Origin: Cliona cf. orientalis
Taxonomy: Eukaryota; Porifera; Demospongiae; Clionaida; Clionaidae
Assembly (NCBI GenBank): GCA_963930775.1
Contig: OZ005702.1
Coordinates: forward strand, 1,798,001 to 1,862,000
Direction of reading: 5' to 3'
DNA length: 64,000 nt
Made by a program: the position numbers and the translations under genes. The notes below the pieces were generated by a model. The model was given only the letters and a program-made list of their open reading frames with translations, was not told where the DNA came from and did no database searches. Position 1 is the first letter of the stretch. Every line of letters begins with the position of its first letter. Shown here one piece after another: positions 12,226-27,100 of the stretch.

Positions 12226-12883
12226 ACCAATCAACTAATCACCCTATGCTTCCTTCATTATTGATATAATATTATGCATTGTGTCTTATTATTTATTGTG
12301 TATAGTAATGTTATGTGTCATTTATGATAAGCTACCATGAAAAATGGTATTCAAATATGCTCTGGATATAATTATTATGGCTGACATGTACAGCTATTAT
12401 AAAAAAAAACAAACTCTTATAATGAACCTCCAGACAAGCGATGTGGGGCACAGCTACACAGTCATGTATAATATACCTCATGTGATAGAATCTATTAATT
12501 TTTATGATAACGTGTTTCAGTTGTACATCATGTTACAGTACGTATAGTACTCAGTAGCTCCATGTAGAATCATGACCAGGCAGTGGCAGGCACAAAATTT
12601 AAGCGTGTATATATGTACCAACTAAAATATTGGCATAAATGAACATGCTCGTGCATGAGCCATTGATTCTACTGCGGATTTGTGTTAGAAGAAGAGAAAT
12701 ATTATTTTCTGCTCGAGGATCAACACTTGAAGGATGAGGCATAAACAAACAGGTGGCAGAGGTAAACAGACCCACGGTGTCCTCAAAAGTTAGAGAAAAT
12801 GTTATTCCTAAATTGTGTCTATGTGATTATAACTCAAAATATACAATGTCATTTATTTTACAGCTACGTAGGTCTCACCCCCT

Positions 12884-13076
<193 letters not shown>

Positions 13077-13950
13077 CATCAGCTGAAAACAGTACAAGCT
13101 ATAGTTATTAGGAGCAGTCTCAGTTTTAATTTAATTTAATTAGTCATCCGGTATTAACGGTGAACCTGAAAGTTTAACCATGTCAAGGGAAGGAAACCAA
13201 TTTGTTGATCCCATGCTGACTGCTCAATGGTTAGTCATAATAATAATAATAATCATAATTATTATACCACAGTAAATTAAATGTATAAAATTGTAGAAAG
13301 TAAGTTCAATTGACAAAGTATTAAATTTTAGTAGACTATAGCTAGCTATGCACAAGGCTCTTGAAGCAGATACGAGTTTAACTTAATTACGAATCTTAGA
13401 CATAATATCATAATTTGGATCACAATATTAATTTGATTTAGCAGTTAGTAAATGGCTTTCAAAGTCCTTTGAACATTCGCTTTATACCTAATCCCACATG
13501 CACTTTGAATGGACCATACACTTATAGGTCTCATCCGCAGCCCCGGCCCCTTTCATGCCCACGTGTGTGACGTCACTGACATGAAAAGGGGGCTGATCAT
13601 GCATGAGGATAAGACTAATACTTGGGCTGTGATACTGATGGTGTGTCCATTAAATCAAATCACATCCGTACATAATATTCACAGGCCAATAGCCACCACT
13701 GATCCCTCGATCTGTGAGCTCCAGTACTGTCTACATAAGTAGATTCTTATCATTAATTTTATAACGGAGGATTGATCGTTCATATTATGCTCTATGAATT
13801 AATACCTGAACCACTAAACCTCACAATTTGCACACACACCATGAGAAGAGAATCTTAATTATAAAAATTAATTTCATAATAATCATAGATCATGCCGCAT
13901 GCAAATCACGTTACATATAATCATGCAGTACTCTATCTAGCACATGCATA

Positions 13951-13981
13951 GCATGGCATGGCATGGCATGGCATGGCATGC
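13951..13981. repeat. (GCATG)n minisatellite
   Basis: Six tandem GCATG units, each overlapping the CATG palindrome. Confidence 0.9.
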
Positions 13982-14266
13982 ACTACGGTTATTAGATTGG
14001 CCAATAATTAAGCAAAAATCAAAATCTCGGGATTGAACTGAGATAATTAATTTTGGGTGGAATTACTGTGACCATATTATTTAATATGCATAATATATGC
14101 ATGCCATTATAGTTTGTACCCGCTCTACATCTATAATACGTACATGGGAAGTGGCCGGCACCCCATACTCAATATACAGTTCATCAGCCATCGATCGCAA
14201 TAGTATGCTAATTAAACAGTTGGATTACCCCTTCCAGTTCTAAGTTGGCTAGTAGAGCGTGCAGGT

Positions 14267-14295
14267 GGGGGGGGGGGGGGGGGGGGGGGGGGGGG
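14267..14295. repeat. homopolymer G tract
   Basis: A run of 29 G. Length is likely unreliable in the assembly. Confidence 0.9.
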
Positions 14296-15210
14296 AACTC
14301 GAGTGTTTCTTTATTATCTCTTTCAATGAATTGATTATTAAGGTAGCACAATAAGGTGAGAACACCAAGTGAGTACAAAGCAGTTACGTGCAAAAACGTC
14401 AACACGGAGATGGATGAACTGGCAGTGGATAATAAAATTATACGTAGTACGAAAATACAAATTGATACAAAGTACAAAAAACTATATATACGGCAAGTTA
14501 ACAATATGAACCCTGTGCAAATGATAATAACTGTTGAGAGATTCGATTGATCGAGCTGAAAACGAAAAAAGGAGTGAAGTAGTTAACGGAATTTATTTGT
14601 TCAAGTGATACAAATCTATCAGTTAACGGTGACGTACACTGAGAAATGCAAAGTAACATTATTGATGTACGTTTACTATAATTATTATGCCGTGTGGGTA
14701 GTAATGTTGTTAGTGTGGCACAAAAAAAACTGGCAACAGCACAAAACATGTTGAAGCGTGTCTTGTTGTAGAGTACGTATGATCATGATAAGAAGTAATA
14801 ACTATTAATGAGTCAATTAATTAAGAATGATTGATATTAATATGTGAAATGTACGTAGCTGTGAAGAAGGCCTGACTGCAAACAAATGAATGAAAAATTT
14901 GAATATGATTTTTGTTTAGTGTGCACGTAGCATAAAAATAATAGATGGTTGCAATTTGACAATGTATTATGTGACTTCTGAGATACGAAAGCTGGTATGA
15001 TTCACTGAACGAGCGAGAGAAGAAAGGTGGTACAAAAATAAAGGATGAAACTGCAACAAGTATATAAGTTTGCTGACTATTCTCCGCTTTGCCTAACTTT
15101 GCTTGGACATGACAGATAGTATAATATAAAAGAAACTATGGCGTGCAATTTTAGGAAGTGTAAAATACATTTGTCTTTGAAGTAGAGACTGCTGTCAAAC
15201 TGTTGATCTG

Positions 15211-15216
15211 TTTATT
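15211..15216 (-). terminator. polyadenylation signal AATAAA of ISL
   Basis: On the minus strand AATAAA lies 92 bases beyond the ISL stop codon (TTTATT on the plus strand). Its position supports the last-exon assignment. Confidence 0.55.
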
Positions 15217-15307
15217 ATAATATGACAGTTTGTTTGTACGAGATGTGTTGGTGTGAGTGTTGCAAGTACTGAATCCTGTTGTATTTTGTGATTTGACTTC
15301 AGCTTGG

Positions 15308-15382
15308 TCAATAGTAGCTGCTGCCTTGAGTGGTCGTGGCGGCCGTAGAGTAGACAAACGTCTGCTGCTGGTGTTCAGTGGT
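15308..15382 (-). CDS. ISL: ISL exon 7 (C-terminus)
   Basis: Acceptor TTTTTAG then 24 codons ([20 protein letters not shown], then SSYY) and TGA. Frame follows exon 6 at phase 0. It has no database-recognisable domain; assignment rests on phase, acceptor, composition and the polyA signal downstream. Confidence 0.7.
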   Translation of the reverse strand, partial: TTEHQQQTFVYSTAATTTQGSSYY

Positions 15383-18300
15383 CTAAAAATAGAACACAAA
15401 GGGAATGCATCATTATGTACGTACTAAAAATAGAACAATATTTTTACACCTACAAGTAGAAAATTAAGCCCATACAAGTACATTAAGAACAGTATGCACA
15501 CAGACTGAAGCACTTTCTGTATATAGCAGCTGCCCTGAAACCACTATTCCTTACGTACAAAACTGTCCATGGATATCACAAAATCGCACAACCTATGGTC
15601 ACCTCATCCTACTAAATTAGCAAAAATAGGCGTTTAATTAAATTTAGTATCATGGTGAATACTCATAAGCTTCACCCCCTCAAATTATGCACCGTACTCT
15701 TAAGGCAAGTAAAGGAATACGTACTGTCTACAGCTAGTATCTCTGGGACGAATGGCTATAAGGAGCTGTGATGAAACGCCCTCTGCCAAACTTGCAAATA
15801 TCTGATCTTTCAAGGACACCAGAAAGGACAGGACTACTTAGTAGCCTGTCTGTCTGTGCCCACCTGGATACACACATCTACGGGTGCTAGCTATGCTTTA
15901 AATTTTTTAATTTATAGAATTTTTGTGTTATTGTCGCCTCTGGGACTGCACAAAGTGTAGCTAACAAAGTGTCTTGGTACAAAAAGGCATCGATCCTGAT
16001 AAACAACTTAAGAGCTTCTCTACTTTTGACACCACTGGGCTACACACAAAGCTAGTGTCCCGATTTAAAAAGGTGTCCTGATAAATAAATTATTTTAGAA
16101 GTTGCACAGTTTAGTATACGCACTTCTATATACACAGCCAGAGAGAGGTGACCTTAATTAGTTCACAAATCCTTAGCACTATGTATGTTATTACAGAGAG
16201 GCTCCACTATGTTACACGTACGTATATATACTCCAGGTGCATTATGATATGTTTATGTGGAAGCAGCCATCAGCATGCAGAGACTGAGGTGATAATATAA
16301 CAAAAAATAAATTGGAGCACTATGATGACCACGAAAGTACACAGACCCCACCACAAGGCAATACTCTCCAGTTGATACGGCCTAAGTGACTTCAGCTTGT
16401 ATTACTTCAATGCATTGTATATATTTATGGGCTTTTTTGAAAGTCGGGATCAGTGCAAGACAAGCAGCCGCTAATGGACTAGGAGACCAGGAATAACACC
16501 GAGCTGGCGAAGTAAAACCCAGCGCCCACACCTAAGTAACCACATTACCAACATAATATTTTCACCACTTATGTATTTTGTTGCACTACAAGTATATTAT
16601 GATAATAAAGGTGCATGGGACTGAGGGTGGTAGCTAGTGGAGGATAATGCAGACAAAAGAAAGTTTTTGTTGCCTTTCTTTAGTTCACTGTATTTTTTCT
16701 CCCACGCTAATTTCCGTCCCACGTATGTATGTCCCTCTCCTTCTTGTCATCCCACCCGTCTCTCTCTCTCTCTTTACTTCTCCCCTCTCACTCCCTCCCT
16801 TCCTATCCTCTCTCCCTCTCTCTCTCCCTCTCCTCTCTCTCACCTACCATTGGCGAAGAGTAGTCCACGCTGGTTTCAAAATGTGCAATAGTGTCCGTTG
16901 GAGAGGCCCAGACTGGGTTCTGTTGATATGTGACAATCGGAGAGACAGCTGTCTGAGTGGGTGTGGTAGGAATCTGTTGCATGGCATCGTAATTGCTAGG
17001 GGCAGAGGGGTAAGTGAAGGCGGACATTCCCGGGTGTGGGGAGATTTGTCCCATGCTGTCCGGCGTGAGTGGAGTTTGTGGCGTTAGAGGAGGGATCACA
17101 GACTGCAAGTAATGTGCGTGGTGAGTGTGCAAAAATAATAGTAAGGAGTGTTTCTCCCTTCCTCCCTCCCTCCCTCCTCTCTCCCTCTCTTTCTTTCCCT
17201 CCCCCCTCTTCTCCTTCATTCCCTCTTCCCCTAAACTCAAACCTATACATGTACACGAAATTCCACTCACATTTCCTGCTCCAGCCTGCAGTGCTTGTTG
17301 TTGGTGCATTCTGGCCGCCTCTGCCTGAATTGCCTTCTTCTTGTCCTTACACCTCTTGTTCTGGAACCACACTCTGATCACCCTCGGGCTCAGTCCAGTG
17401 ATCTCCACCAGTTGCTCCTTCAGTAGTGCGTCCGGGCGTGGATTGGACGCGTAGACAGTCCTCAGTGTCTGCAGCTGTTGCTCGGAGAGAACCGTACGAA
17501 CTCGGGGACCTTTCTCGGAGTTGGAGCGTTTTGCTGACGCAGCAGTGGAAGAGGAAGTGGAGGAGGAAGTGGAGGAGGAGGTGGTGACGGTGGGGGAGGA
17601 AGTGGAGATGGGCGTGGTCTTTGGGGCGGCGGAAGTCGCAGACGGTGATGTCGAGGAGTTGTTGGCATTGGTCGTCATGTTACTGATGTTATCTGCATAT
17701 GGGATAAGTACCGTAAAAATGACATTAATTATTACTGAATTTAATCGGACCTCTTTAAACTTTACACTAGGCATATAATGTAAAAATTTACGTGGGATAA
17801 TAAATCTATGTGACTGCCACTTCATTCACACAGTAAAACTCGAGCAGAAAAGTATCGCTTAGCCTTATAACGTTACCAACAGTACTAACATCAATTCCCT
17901 ATGAACTCATAACATGTACATACATGACCATACAAGTACATGTATAAACATAGTTACCGCCAATGCAGTAGGTAAAGCACAAAGGCCTATAGACTACATA
18001 CTTGAGAGAGAATACCGCTAAATGCCAGCTTGAAGGTGAGACTACGCCGTACACGTGCAGTGAAAGACTCAACACCGCCAAAGTTTGTGAAAACATCTCA
18101 ACAATGTACCCTTTGTTCCTGATCAGCCCAGTGCTACATGTAAGCCATGCATGCTAGCTACAGGCTAGGCTACCACTCCACATGGTAACGCATGGTAGTA
18201 CGTATACTAGTGTAATACATAGCTTGGCTAGCCTGAATATATATCATGCAAAATACATGTACATACATGCAGCTACTGCAATGGGCTTTTGGGTTTTCTT

Positions 18301-20815
18301 TTAGCTGGTATTGGCTATATGTATGTAGCTATCATCTGGAATAATATTTTTGGTGGTCACCCCGGGTAACCACTCCAAAATTTTTCAAAGGAGGTAGCCA
18401 ATTCCCCTATTATTAATAATACCATATGACGCACAAAACTAGCTATAACTTGAGCAATATCATAATAAGCTGAGCACCAGCCTTGGTAATGTCCAGTACC
18501 ACAGCTGCATAAAAATATACTACAGACTAGATCGCATATACATGATGGGCACAGCATTCATTGGTATGTCCAGCATACTAGCTACATAATATGTATGTAT
18601 GTATGTACTATATGAATAAAGTGTTAAAAAAGGGATTATGTCATTGGTAATCATAACACTAATATTAAATTACAGCAATAGCTGCAATGTACGAATATAA
18701 TTATGGGCAGGGCACTTCAAGGTATGTCCGGTATAAGGATCAGTTGCATGCATGCATGCACATAGCGGATTACATCATAGGCTGGGTCGGCTAGGAAACG
18801 CACCCCTCCCCATATTTGTAGTAAACATTGTAATTCAACATTTCCTTCGGAGTTTTTTTCTCATAGACTGGCCGTCTCATACACTCAGTCAGGTCCATGC
18901 ATGCAGCTTCATATGTGCATGTATATACAGTCATGGAGTCACTGAATCCTAGTTATATTATATAGCATCCTTATTAAAGAATGCAGAACATTTACTTTCT
19001 ATATCCTAGGGGAGACCACCCCAAGTCCCCAAGCATTATTGCTTTTTTTCAGTTCTGATTCAGAAAATACTCTAGTTGTATGTTGCATGGCTTTTTTTTT
19101 GCAATTCATAACTCTTAGGGGGGGGGGAGGAGATATCAACGGAATGCTTCTCTAGATCTGCTTACTAGCTGTATACTATTAGCACAAAAATTTCTAAATT
19201 TCAGCGTACCAATTGCAGATTGGCAGCATATATATATATACGCACTCTCGATTCTCTCATGGCTATGGATAGCTACTAGCTATATATATCAAGGTGAACT
19301 ATCTGACAAGATCTCTCTGCAGAGATGCACACTTCCCCCCCTCCCCCACTGGCCCGGCAAACATGCATGCCTGCATATGCATGTGCATGCATGAGATAGG
19401 CAAAGCACAATCTATACTGCATGATAATATTATGTAGACATAAATATTATTATACAGGATGTCAGATGATAGATAATCAGTATACCCCTACTTCACTTTC
19501 TCCCTCTTCCCACTCCCTCAAGCCCTCCCTCCCCTCCCCCTCCCCTCCCTCAGCCACATGAAGGGCCGTGGTCAGGCCAACCCAGCTCATCATCGCATAC
19601 CAGGCACTATACATCATCCAATCTCTCATTCATAATCTTGGAATAAGAAAAAAAAATTATGTTGCAGACACAGAATATGGTATATTATTGCATAGAGGGA
19701 AAATTATGTCATTCTAAGGCTTATAACTGGCCCACTTGGCAGACAGATTGAAGATTAAAAGAAGTGAACATTTTCACTTTTTTGGGTGCCCATGTCTCTA
19801 TATTCTAATTTGGAATGTTCATATTTAGCCTCAGGGTGTGACCATCTTCACTGGCTACATGCACTAGGTATGTGCATGCATGCATGCATGGAGCTAGCTA
19901 GTTAGTCTGGGCTGTACTACAAATTACCATATCAAAAAGATACACATTAAAGTACATATTGTGGTAACCAAATGTGCCTAATACAGTATACGCCTTGTGC
20001 AGTATGTATACAGTAACTACGTACGTACGTATGTATGCGACATTTATTGGGGTCGACAAGATGCATGGGCCAGCAAGTGCACCCCCAAATTAACGTCATG
20101 CATGTAACTGATTTGTTTGTCCATGATCCCTTTCCATCATCAGGCCAGGCTACCCTACACTCCTCGCTCCCGTACCCGTAGCCAATAGTTTGCCTATAAA
20201 AACTTTGGTTGCTAGGCAATTACAAACAAATATGTAGTCACGTACCTGATAGTTGATAGTAGACATGTTATATTATGTGAAAAGCATGAATTTTGGCTAT
20301 ACATACCGGTATGTAATATTGGGGAGCAGTATAATATTACAATATGATATTAGCAGTATTTCATGTGGTGGCATGTGGTCGTAGGCAACATGCTTGGTGG
20401 TCACCCCGGGTAACCACTTCAAAAACTTATTTCAAAGGAGGTAGCCAACACAGAAATCTACTCAGTCACCTAGGAGTGATTGAATTAGAGGGAGACGTGA
20501 CAGAGAGGGAGAGAGAGGAAGAGGGAGAGAGGAGCTAGAGTACATGTACGTATGTAGCTAGCTGCTTTTGGAAAAGACACATCACTAGCGCATGCATGCA
20601 GACACTGAATGAATTATTCAACTACACACAAAACAAAAAAAAACGTTGCATTCCTTTTGATGTTTCATATAGGAGCAAATTGCAGTAGTCTAGCTTCAAA
20701 ATCTTGCAGCATGGCATATATTTTGATAGAAGTCAATATAGCTGCATGTACAGCCATTATCGTAAAATTACGTACCACTCATGAGATCACCATACGTATG
20801 TACTACTGTCTTTTT

Positions 20816-20849
<34 letters not shown>

Positions 20850-22222
20850 GGTCAAGTTAAGCAACCACTATTACTGCACACACACACAAAACATCCCAGG
20901 TAGGTAGCAGACTAGTACATAATTATTGAAGATACGTGCAATGTCACGCACACGTGGATGGATCAATACGTATCTTGTATCAACACGTGTGTGTGGGTGT
21001 GAGGCTGGTGGTGAGTGGGGGAGTGAGGGGTGACCACCACAGAAAGGGGCATTAGTTTACCCTGTGCGTCCTGCCGTAGCAAGCAGGGCACGGGCATGGC
21101 ATGGCATGGCAAGGTGGCACTGGGGCCACGGTCAGCCATGTATGGTAGATCAGTCGCGGTCGGTTGGTCACGCTTCAGTGTCAAGCAGTGACTCAAATCA
21201 GGTCAGATTACCCCTCAATCCCTAGCTAGCAGATGCTAGGCTATAGCTGAGGAATGGTACAACTCCAGGCAATGCACACACATGTATGTCACATGCATCA
21301 CTGCATGCCACTAAATTTTAAACTGTACATGGCTATAATATTATAGTATACAGAACCCACTATAATGGTTTACTTATAGGAGGGTTTCCACTAGAGAATT
21401 TACGATGATGTTTTTAACCTATGGATGAAATATGAATTTTCTAAGGTGATTGCCTTTCCAGCTAGTGACCAGCTAGAGCTAGCTAGTGAGTGACCATTAT
21501 CTTTTGGTTCCAAATCATGATCAGGTTTGTTTATCTTCTTGCGTAGATTGCTTACTTAGAGGAGATGGCTCAATTCTCGAAAGAGTTGCAGATTGTTTAT
21601 CCATACCCATTGACAAACAAAGTGTCTACCACACTAGCTAACACAGCTACTTCATTAACTTCAGTAAAACCTTTTTCTTTACTTTTGTAGATGTGGTGGA
21701 ACCCCAGCATTGGTTTTAAATGCTACCTTAATGACTGCATTTTACAGCAGTTGGACCAAATTCTAAATGGTCATTGATTCCATAATATACTATAGAATGC
21801 GCAAGGTTATTGCAAGCTAAGGAAAAAAAATCACACCCTGGAAATGAAGTTTCAATCACTATAGTTTTGACACCTAATGCGTAGCCATTATCATAACTGC
21901 AAGGTTCCAGCATCTCTCTTGTTTACTGCTGAAGTGTGTCTCGAGGTTGGTTGGGTGTTCATAATGAAAGCCACCCGTGAAGTGCAGAAGTTTGGAAATT
22001 TTTTATTTGAATACAGTACGTAACCGTGGCATTATTATTAAGTACATGTCAGTCGTATGGTGCACGCTGTGATCTGTGGCTGGGGTCATGCAGTGTGGGA
22101 GAGAATGCAACTTGGGAGCAATAGAGCATGCAAAATTTGTGTAGACTGAAACCCTCGACTGCACACTAATATTTCCATGATGAGAAGAGGTAGTGAGAGA
22201 GAGGATGAGAAAGAGGAAGAAA

Positions 22223-22254
<32 letters not shown>

Positions 22255-22464
22255 TTGAACTATGTAGTTGGATAGCTAGCTCAGTCATTTCTACACAATA
22301 CCTCCAACTGCACCTGCACTTTTTTTCATTCTCCCACGACAGACAACAGCCTATAGCTACGTAACACACCACACCCTGCCCTGAGCAGATGCTGTAGCAG
22401 CAACATGCAGTTAGTCTCACTATGCACTAACTAGCTTGCACGTCACATGCATAACTCCAAGCAT

Positions 22465-22506
<42 letters not shown>

Positions 22507-24164
22507 GATGCATTCTTTCGGAGATACTAGGATAAGTCAGACAAGATCTAACGAGAGATTGAGGCTGGGGGCACAAGATCTCGGCCTCGAACAAACACAA
22601 AGATATGCAGCTCTTTCAATAACACACGCACCAGTAGTCTGTTGCATGAGTTAGACCAGTGGGCTCGCGTCACAATCTCTGACACGTCGATCCACACCTC
22701 ACCAACACATGTACGTACTTAGCTACTACATATAGTACATATATGCAGTTATCAATGCAATTTCAACTTCAGTATACATAGTACAACGAAATATGCAGGT
22801 CGTAAGATATGCAGTATGTACGCAGTGTGTATTTATTAGCGGTTTATCTTGTAACAACAGAGCAGCTACTCCCACTTGTTGATGGGTACGCGGTTATCAG
22901 TAGCTAAGGGAGTGGGCAGCTACAGGCACAGGGCATGTGCGGTAGCCTAGTGCAACTTGTTGGCCAGTGCTTGGTTGCTTGGAGATATTCAGGGGGAGAA
23001 GAGGGAGAAAGAGAGAGAGAGATGGAGAGAAGGGGAGAAAGAGAGAGAGAGAGATGGAGGGGGAAGGGAGACAAAGGGTAAGAGAGGGAGAGGGAGAGAG
23101 AGAGAGGAAGGGGGGCTACTATTCAGTATGCTGCTGATGTAATGGTTTTAACTTCCTTGCGGTTGGTACATTCCTTGTCTAGCAACATGGCAAATTTTCA
23201 ATCTTGAATCCTTCCACTGCATACTTTAGCGCACTGATCATAGTTGATTCCCAGTATTGATAACTAAACAAATTGTCTGTTCCCTAATCCACTTCCCTTC
23301 CCTCCTTAATAAACATACAAAGTCATACCACACGACATACAAATGCACAAGTACTTCCTCCTAGAACGTCCTTGTTTCCAAAGAAGCTAGGATGATGCAT
23401 AATATTATAATATTGATAGTCTCTCCACAAACTAAATTTTATGCAAATAGTCCTCGAACTTTCCAGCGAAAATGCTATTAATAATAATTATTATTTACTC
23501 CACAGCTCCCACCATACACATGAGCTGATCGAGAGCTATAAAGTTGCCAAATTCCAACAAGCCACACTATCAGCGTCCTACAGACTAGACCTACACACAT
23601 GCATGCAGCAACTACATGCTGTACGTGCAATGTATCTCCTTCCTACACTATTACAGAATATAGAAACATACTTACGTCTATAGCCAATAGTTGCACACAC
23701 ACACACACACACTAAAAGAGGCACTGTACTAACTAAAGAAGAAAGAAAGAGCCACTTGAAAAACTGGGGTAGGGTAGAAGAAACAACAGTCCTGCTGTCC
23801 CTGAGGGCATTCAGTGGCAGGATGCTCTGGCTAGACACAGTGTACATTGTCTACTTTCAATATTCACAAGATATTATGTAGCTAGCCCAATGATCTGACC
23901 TAAGGGGAATTGGTGGGACTAGGTATAAGCTAGGTGGGAGGGGGAGGTCTCAGGAGGGAGTTGCACACTGCAGCTGTTCCCTGTTTGTTGACTCAATAGC
24001 CAATAGTTTCCCAACATAATATTATTATCGATATTCCTAAGCTCAAGCAATAGCTTGAGGAATACTGTATCTAAGATGGGAGAAGCATGCCACGTTACCT
24101 AGCTACTGTAACATATAGATGTATGAAAACTGGTCTTACTATGCAGGCTTAGCGGGATCAGCTG

Positions 24165-24199
<35 letters not shown>

Positions 24200-27100
24200 C
24201 ATGTGTGCATGTGGTTACTAGGGATGCAGCCTTGCCTATCAGGCTGCAGGGTCAGGGGTCAGAGTGACATATTATGTTTACTACCAGTCCTGCTCTGCCG
24301 GCATACAACAATACATCATGCTTCCTCAAAAGAAGCTAGCTAGCTGCAGCCATGTCCTGGCTGGGACACACTTCATATTGTACACTGCATACGAGGCAAT
24401 CTTGAACACCTGAGCTGTCACAGTTTATTAGCTTGACAATGGGTGGGTGTCTTCGCCACCGCATACCCCCCTCCCCCCCCCCCCCCCCCCAGCGCAGGAA
24501 TTTGCTTAGCAGCCCCCTTTGGATTTTGAATTGCCCCCCTTCCCCCCTTGAATTCTGACTGCTCCGGTCCTTCTGGAGCAAAATCTTTGCAATGAATGAA
24601 CATAATATATACATGTACGAAATAGTATGCATGCATATATTAATTATTATACTAGTGCATACATTTGAACACCTGCATGAGGTGTACGGTTGTATAACTA
24701 GAGTGCTGAGTGTGGTCGTTAGACAACACTAGCTGTCCGACAATGTAGCAGCCACGGTGGCCAGTGTCTGACCTCAGACTACAATCAGCACGGCGCAGTG
24801 CGACCACAACCACACACACACACACTCATACACACACGCGCACACGGTGCACGCTACAACGCTTTAATAATAATTCCACCACACACAGCTTACAAGCAGG
24901 AAGACATGGCATTAGCTGTTGCCAGCTAGCTAGAGGTATTAAGTTCAGTGGCTCCCCCCAAAAAGATTCCTAAGGCATCAGTGTAACAGTAGCATGAGGG
25001 GAGGGTGTGTTTTGGGGAGGAATTAATAATTTATATTACGCTTTAATTAATATTTAAGTTCCAACTACTTGAAGATCAAAGGGAATTGCACCTCAATTGA
25101 ATTTCAGTGGTAGCTACTGGCTGGGGAGAATAACAATTGACTTTTTGCCTGGTAATTAGTCACTTGGGTATACTCGCATAATTCTAAAGAACCAAGAAGT
25201 CACTTGGGTATACTTGTATTTATAAAGAACCGTTGGTGGAAATTAAGCTACATACGTACGTACGTATGTCACATGCATTGTGTTCTTTACCATTGAATTG
25301 CAAGGCGTCGTAGTGGCTTTTGCAGAAGAGCTTGGTTTTGCTGAGGCCAAACTGCTCCCCAGGAGCTAACTGCTTCTCACACGTTGAGCAGCAAAAACAG
25401 TTAATGTGGTATACCTGAAAAAAGAGGGAGAGAGGGAGAGAGAGGGAGGGAGGGAGAGAGAGGGAGAGAGAGAGAGAGAGAGAGGGAGAGAGAGTGGGAG
25501 AGAGAGGGAGAGAGAGGGAGGGAGGGAGAGAGAGAGAGTCAGGAAGAGAAAGTAGTATGTGTGTGAACAGCAATATGTAGCAATTGGTACAAGAGCGTGT
25601 ACACGCACGTACAGACATCAAAGAAAATCGGCAGATTCAAAAGAACCGGTGACAAGTTGTAGCAAGATCAATAGACCGACTCATATTAAGTACAGCTAGC
25701 TAGATGTACACGATCGTGTGTGTGTACGTGTGTATGTGTACCTTCTCTCCAAGAAGACTACAATAAGCACAGCAACTGCGATTGTTCAACATTCAAACTG
25801 AGGCCTATTGCTTCAATGAGCTGTCTTCGCGACGGCTACAGCACTAGCTGTTAGCGAACAGCAGAGATACAAACCATCTCACAGCCAATGACTATAGGTA
25901 CCATAGGTGCTACTCTAGTCTGGCAAATACACATAGATAGGTACATTTTATCAATTTTAGTGCTTAAAAAGTATAAAGTATTTTATTGCCCCTATAAAGA
26001 CACATACTACGTGCTTATTGGAATTATACTGTTACAATATTAGCAACTATCAATCACAACGCAAAGAAATACCATTCTAATACAGTAGAACCTCAGTACA
26101 GCTATTTTACTGATTCTTGTTTTATTTTTGATGCTATTCTTCTATAGCCCTTAATTTTTTGGCCCGTATATAATAATAATAATATTAGGTGACCACAATT
26201 ATACTAGTGCAAATATATATACATTTGTGCTTGTTAGGGAAAAACTAGCTAGTTTCTCCAGATGTGTGCATATGGCAGGTGGGTGGCTGAAGCAGTTACC
26301 TGGGTTTTTGCTTTCATGACAAAGTCTGTGGCTGCAATGGGCTGGAGACAACCGGCGCACTTCACACCAAACAACCTGTGGATAAAGTGACGTGAGTGTG
26401 TGCGTGAGTGAGTGTGTGTGTGTGGGGGGGGGGGGCGGGGGAGAGTGAGTACATGTATCCATCCAAGCTATTATTATAGTAATGGTGGAACTTCTCAATC
26501 TGTTTAATTATTACGACCTCTGAATCGAGATACCCCTATCTCGAATCAGGACACTGTCTGTTGTCTCGGCTACATACATAGATAAATAAGTTTAACAAAG
26601 CAATCTCAGAAATCAGGACACCTCTTTAATCGAGATATTTCCGTGTGTTCCAAGTGGGGTCTGTAATTTAATAGAGAGGTTCCACTGTTAAGGTAGTCGG
26701 TGCTTTTTTTCCAAGAAACTGACGTGACAACAAGAACTATAGCAAAAGGTTTGGCAGTTTTTGAACGAAAAGGATCACGCGTAAAATAATTATCCCAATT
26801 TTGGTCCAAGCTAATTCACCTTGCATTATCTAGCTTGGCTGCAGCAAAGTTTGATCCATCCAATGATCCAGCTAGAGACTCATCATGACATGCATGCACG
26901 TACGTATATTCACATGCCAAAATATTATTTTCTAAAGGTACACAGAATGTATCGATCAGGCCAGCTGCACATAACACATGTAGCTAGCTAGCTCTAAGGT
27001 ATAGGTAGCTAGCCATGGTACCCACCAGGCTTACGTATAATTATCTTTGTCCATAGGAAGGAAGGCTATAGCTAGGGAATGTAATTTGGCTCTCACTGGT

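Larger units (their letters stand above)
17693..25290 (-). other. ISL intron 4 (7.6 kb), candidate regulatory DNA
   Basis: No coding exon fits here. Contents seen: two copies of a ~50-bp GGTCACCCCGGGTAACC-containing repeat (18351-18402, 20394-20448), an inverted-repeat relative of a SCAPER intron sequence (20170-20219), (AC)n at 20817-20848, (GCAA)n at 22465-22506, (GT)n at 24166-24199, GA-rich tracts at 22195-22253 and 22996-23106, and a C tract near 24474. The remaining unique sequence is a good place to look for enhancers; none can be called from sequence alone. Confidence 0.45.

Noticed and set aside
13509..13742. 77-codon ORF in the TIMM44-ISL gap
   Set aside because: No similarity I recognise, no splice partners and ordinary composition; expected by chance.
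22441..22506. Short direct GCAA repeats as a possible CRISPR-like or satellite array
   Set aside because: A plain tetranucleotide microsatellite in an animal intron with no spacers.
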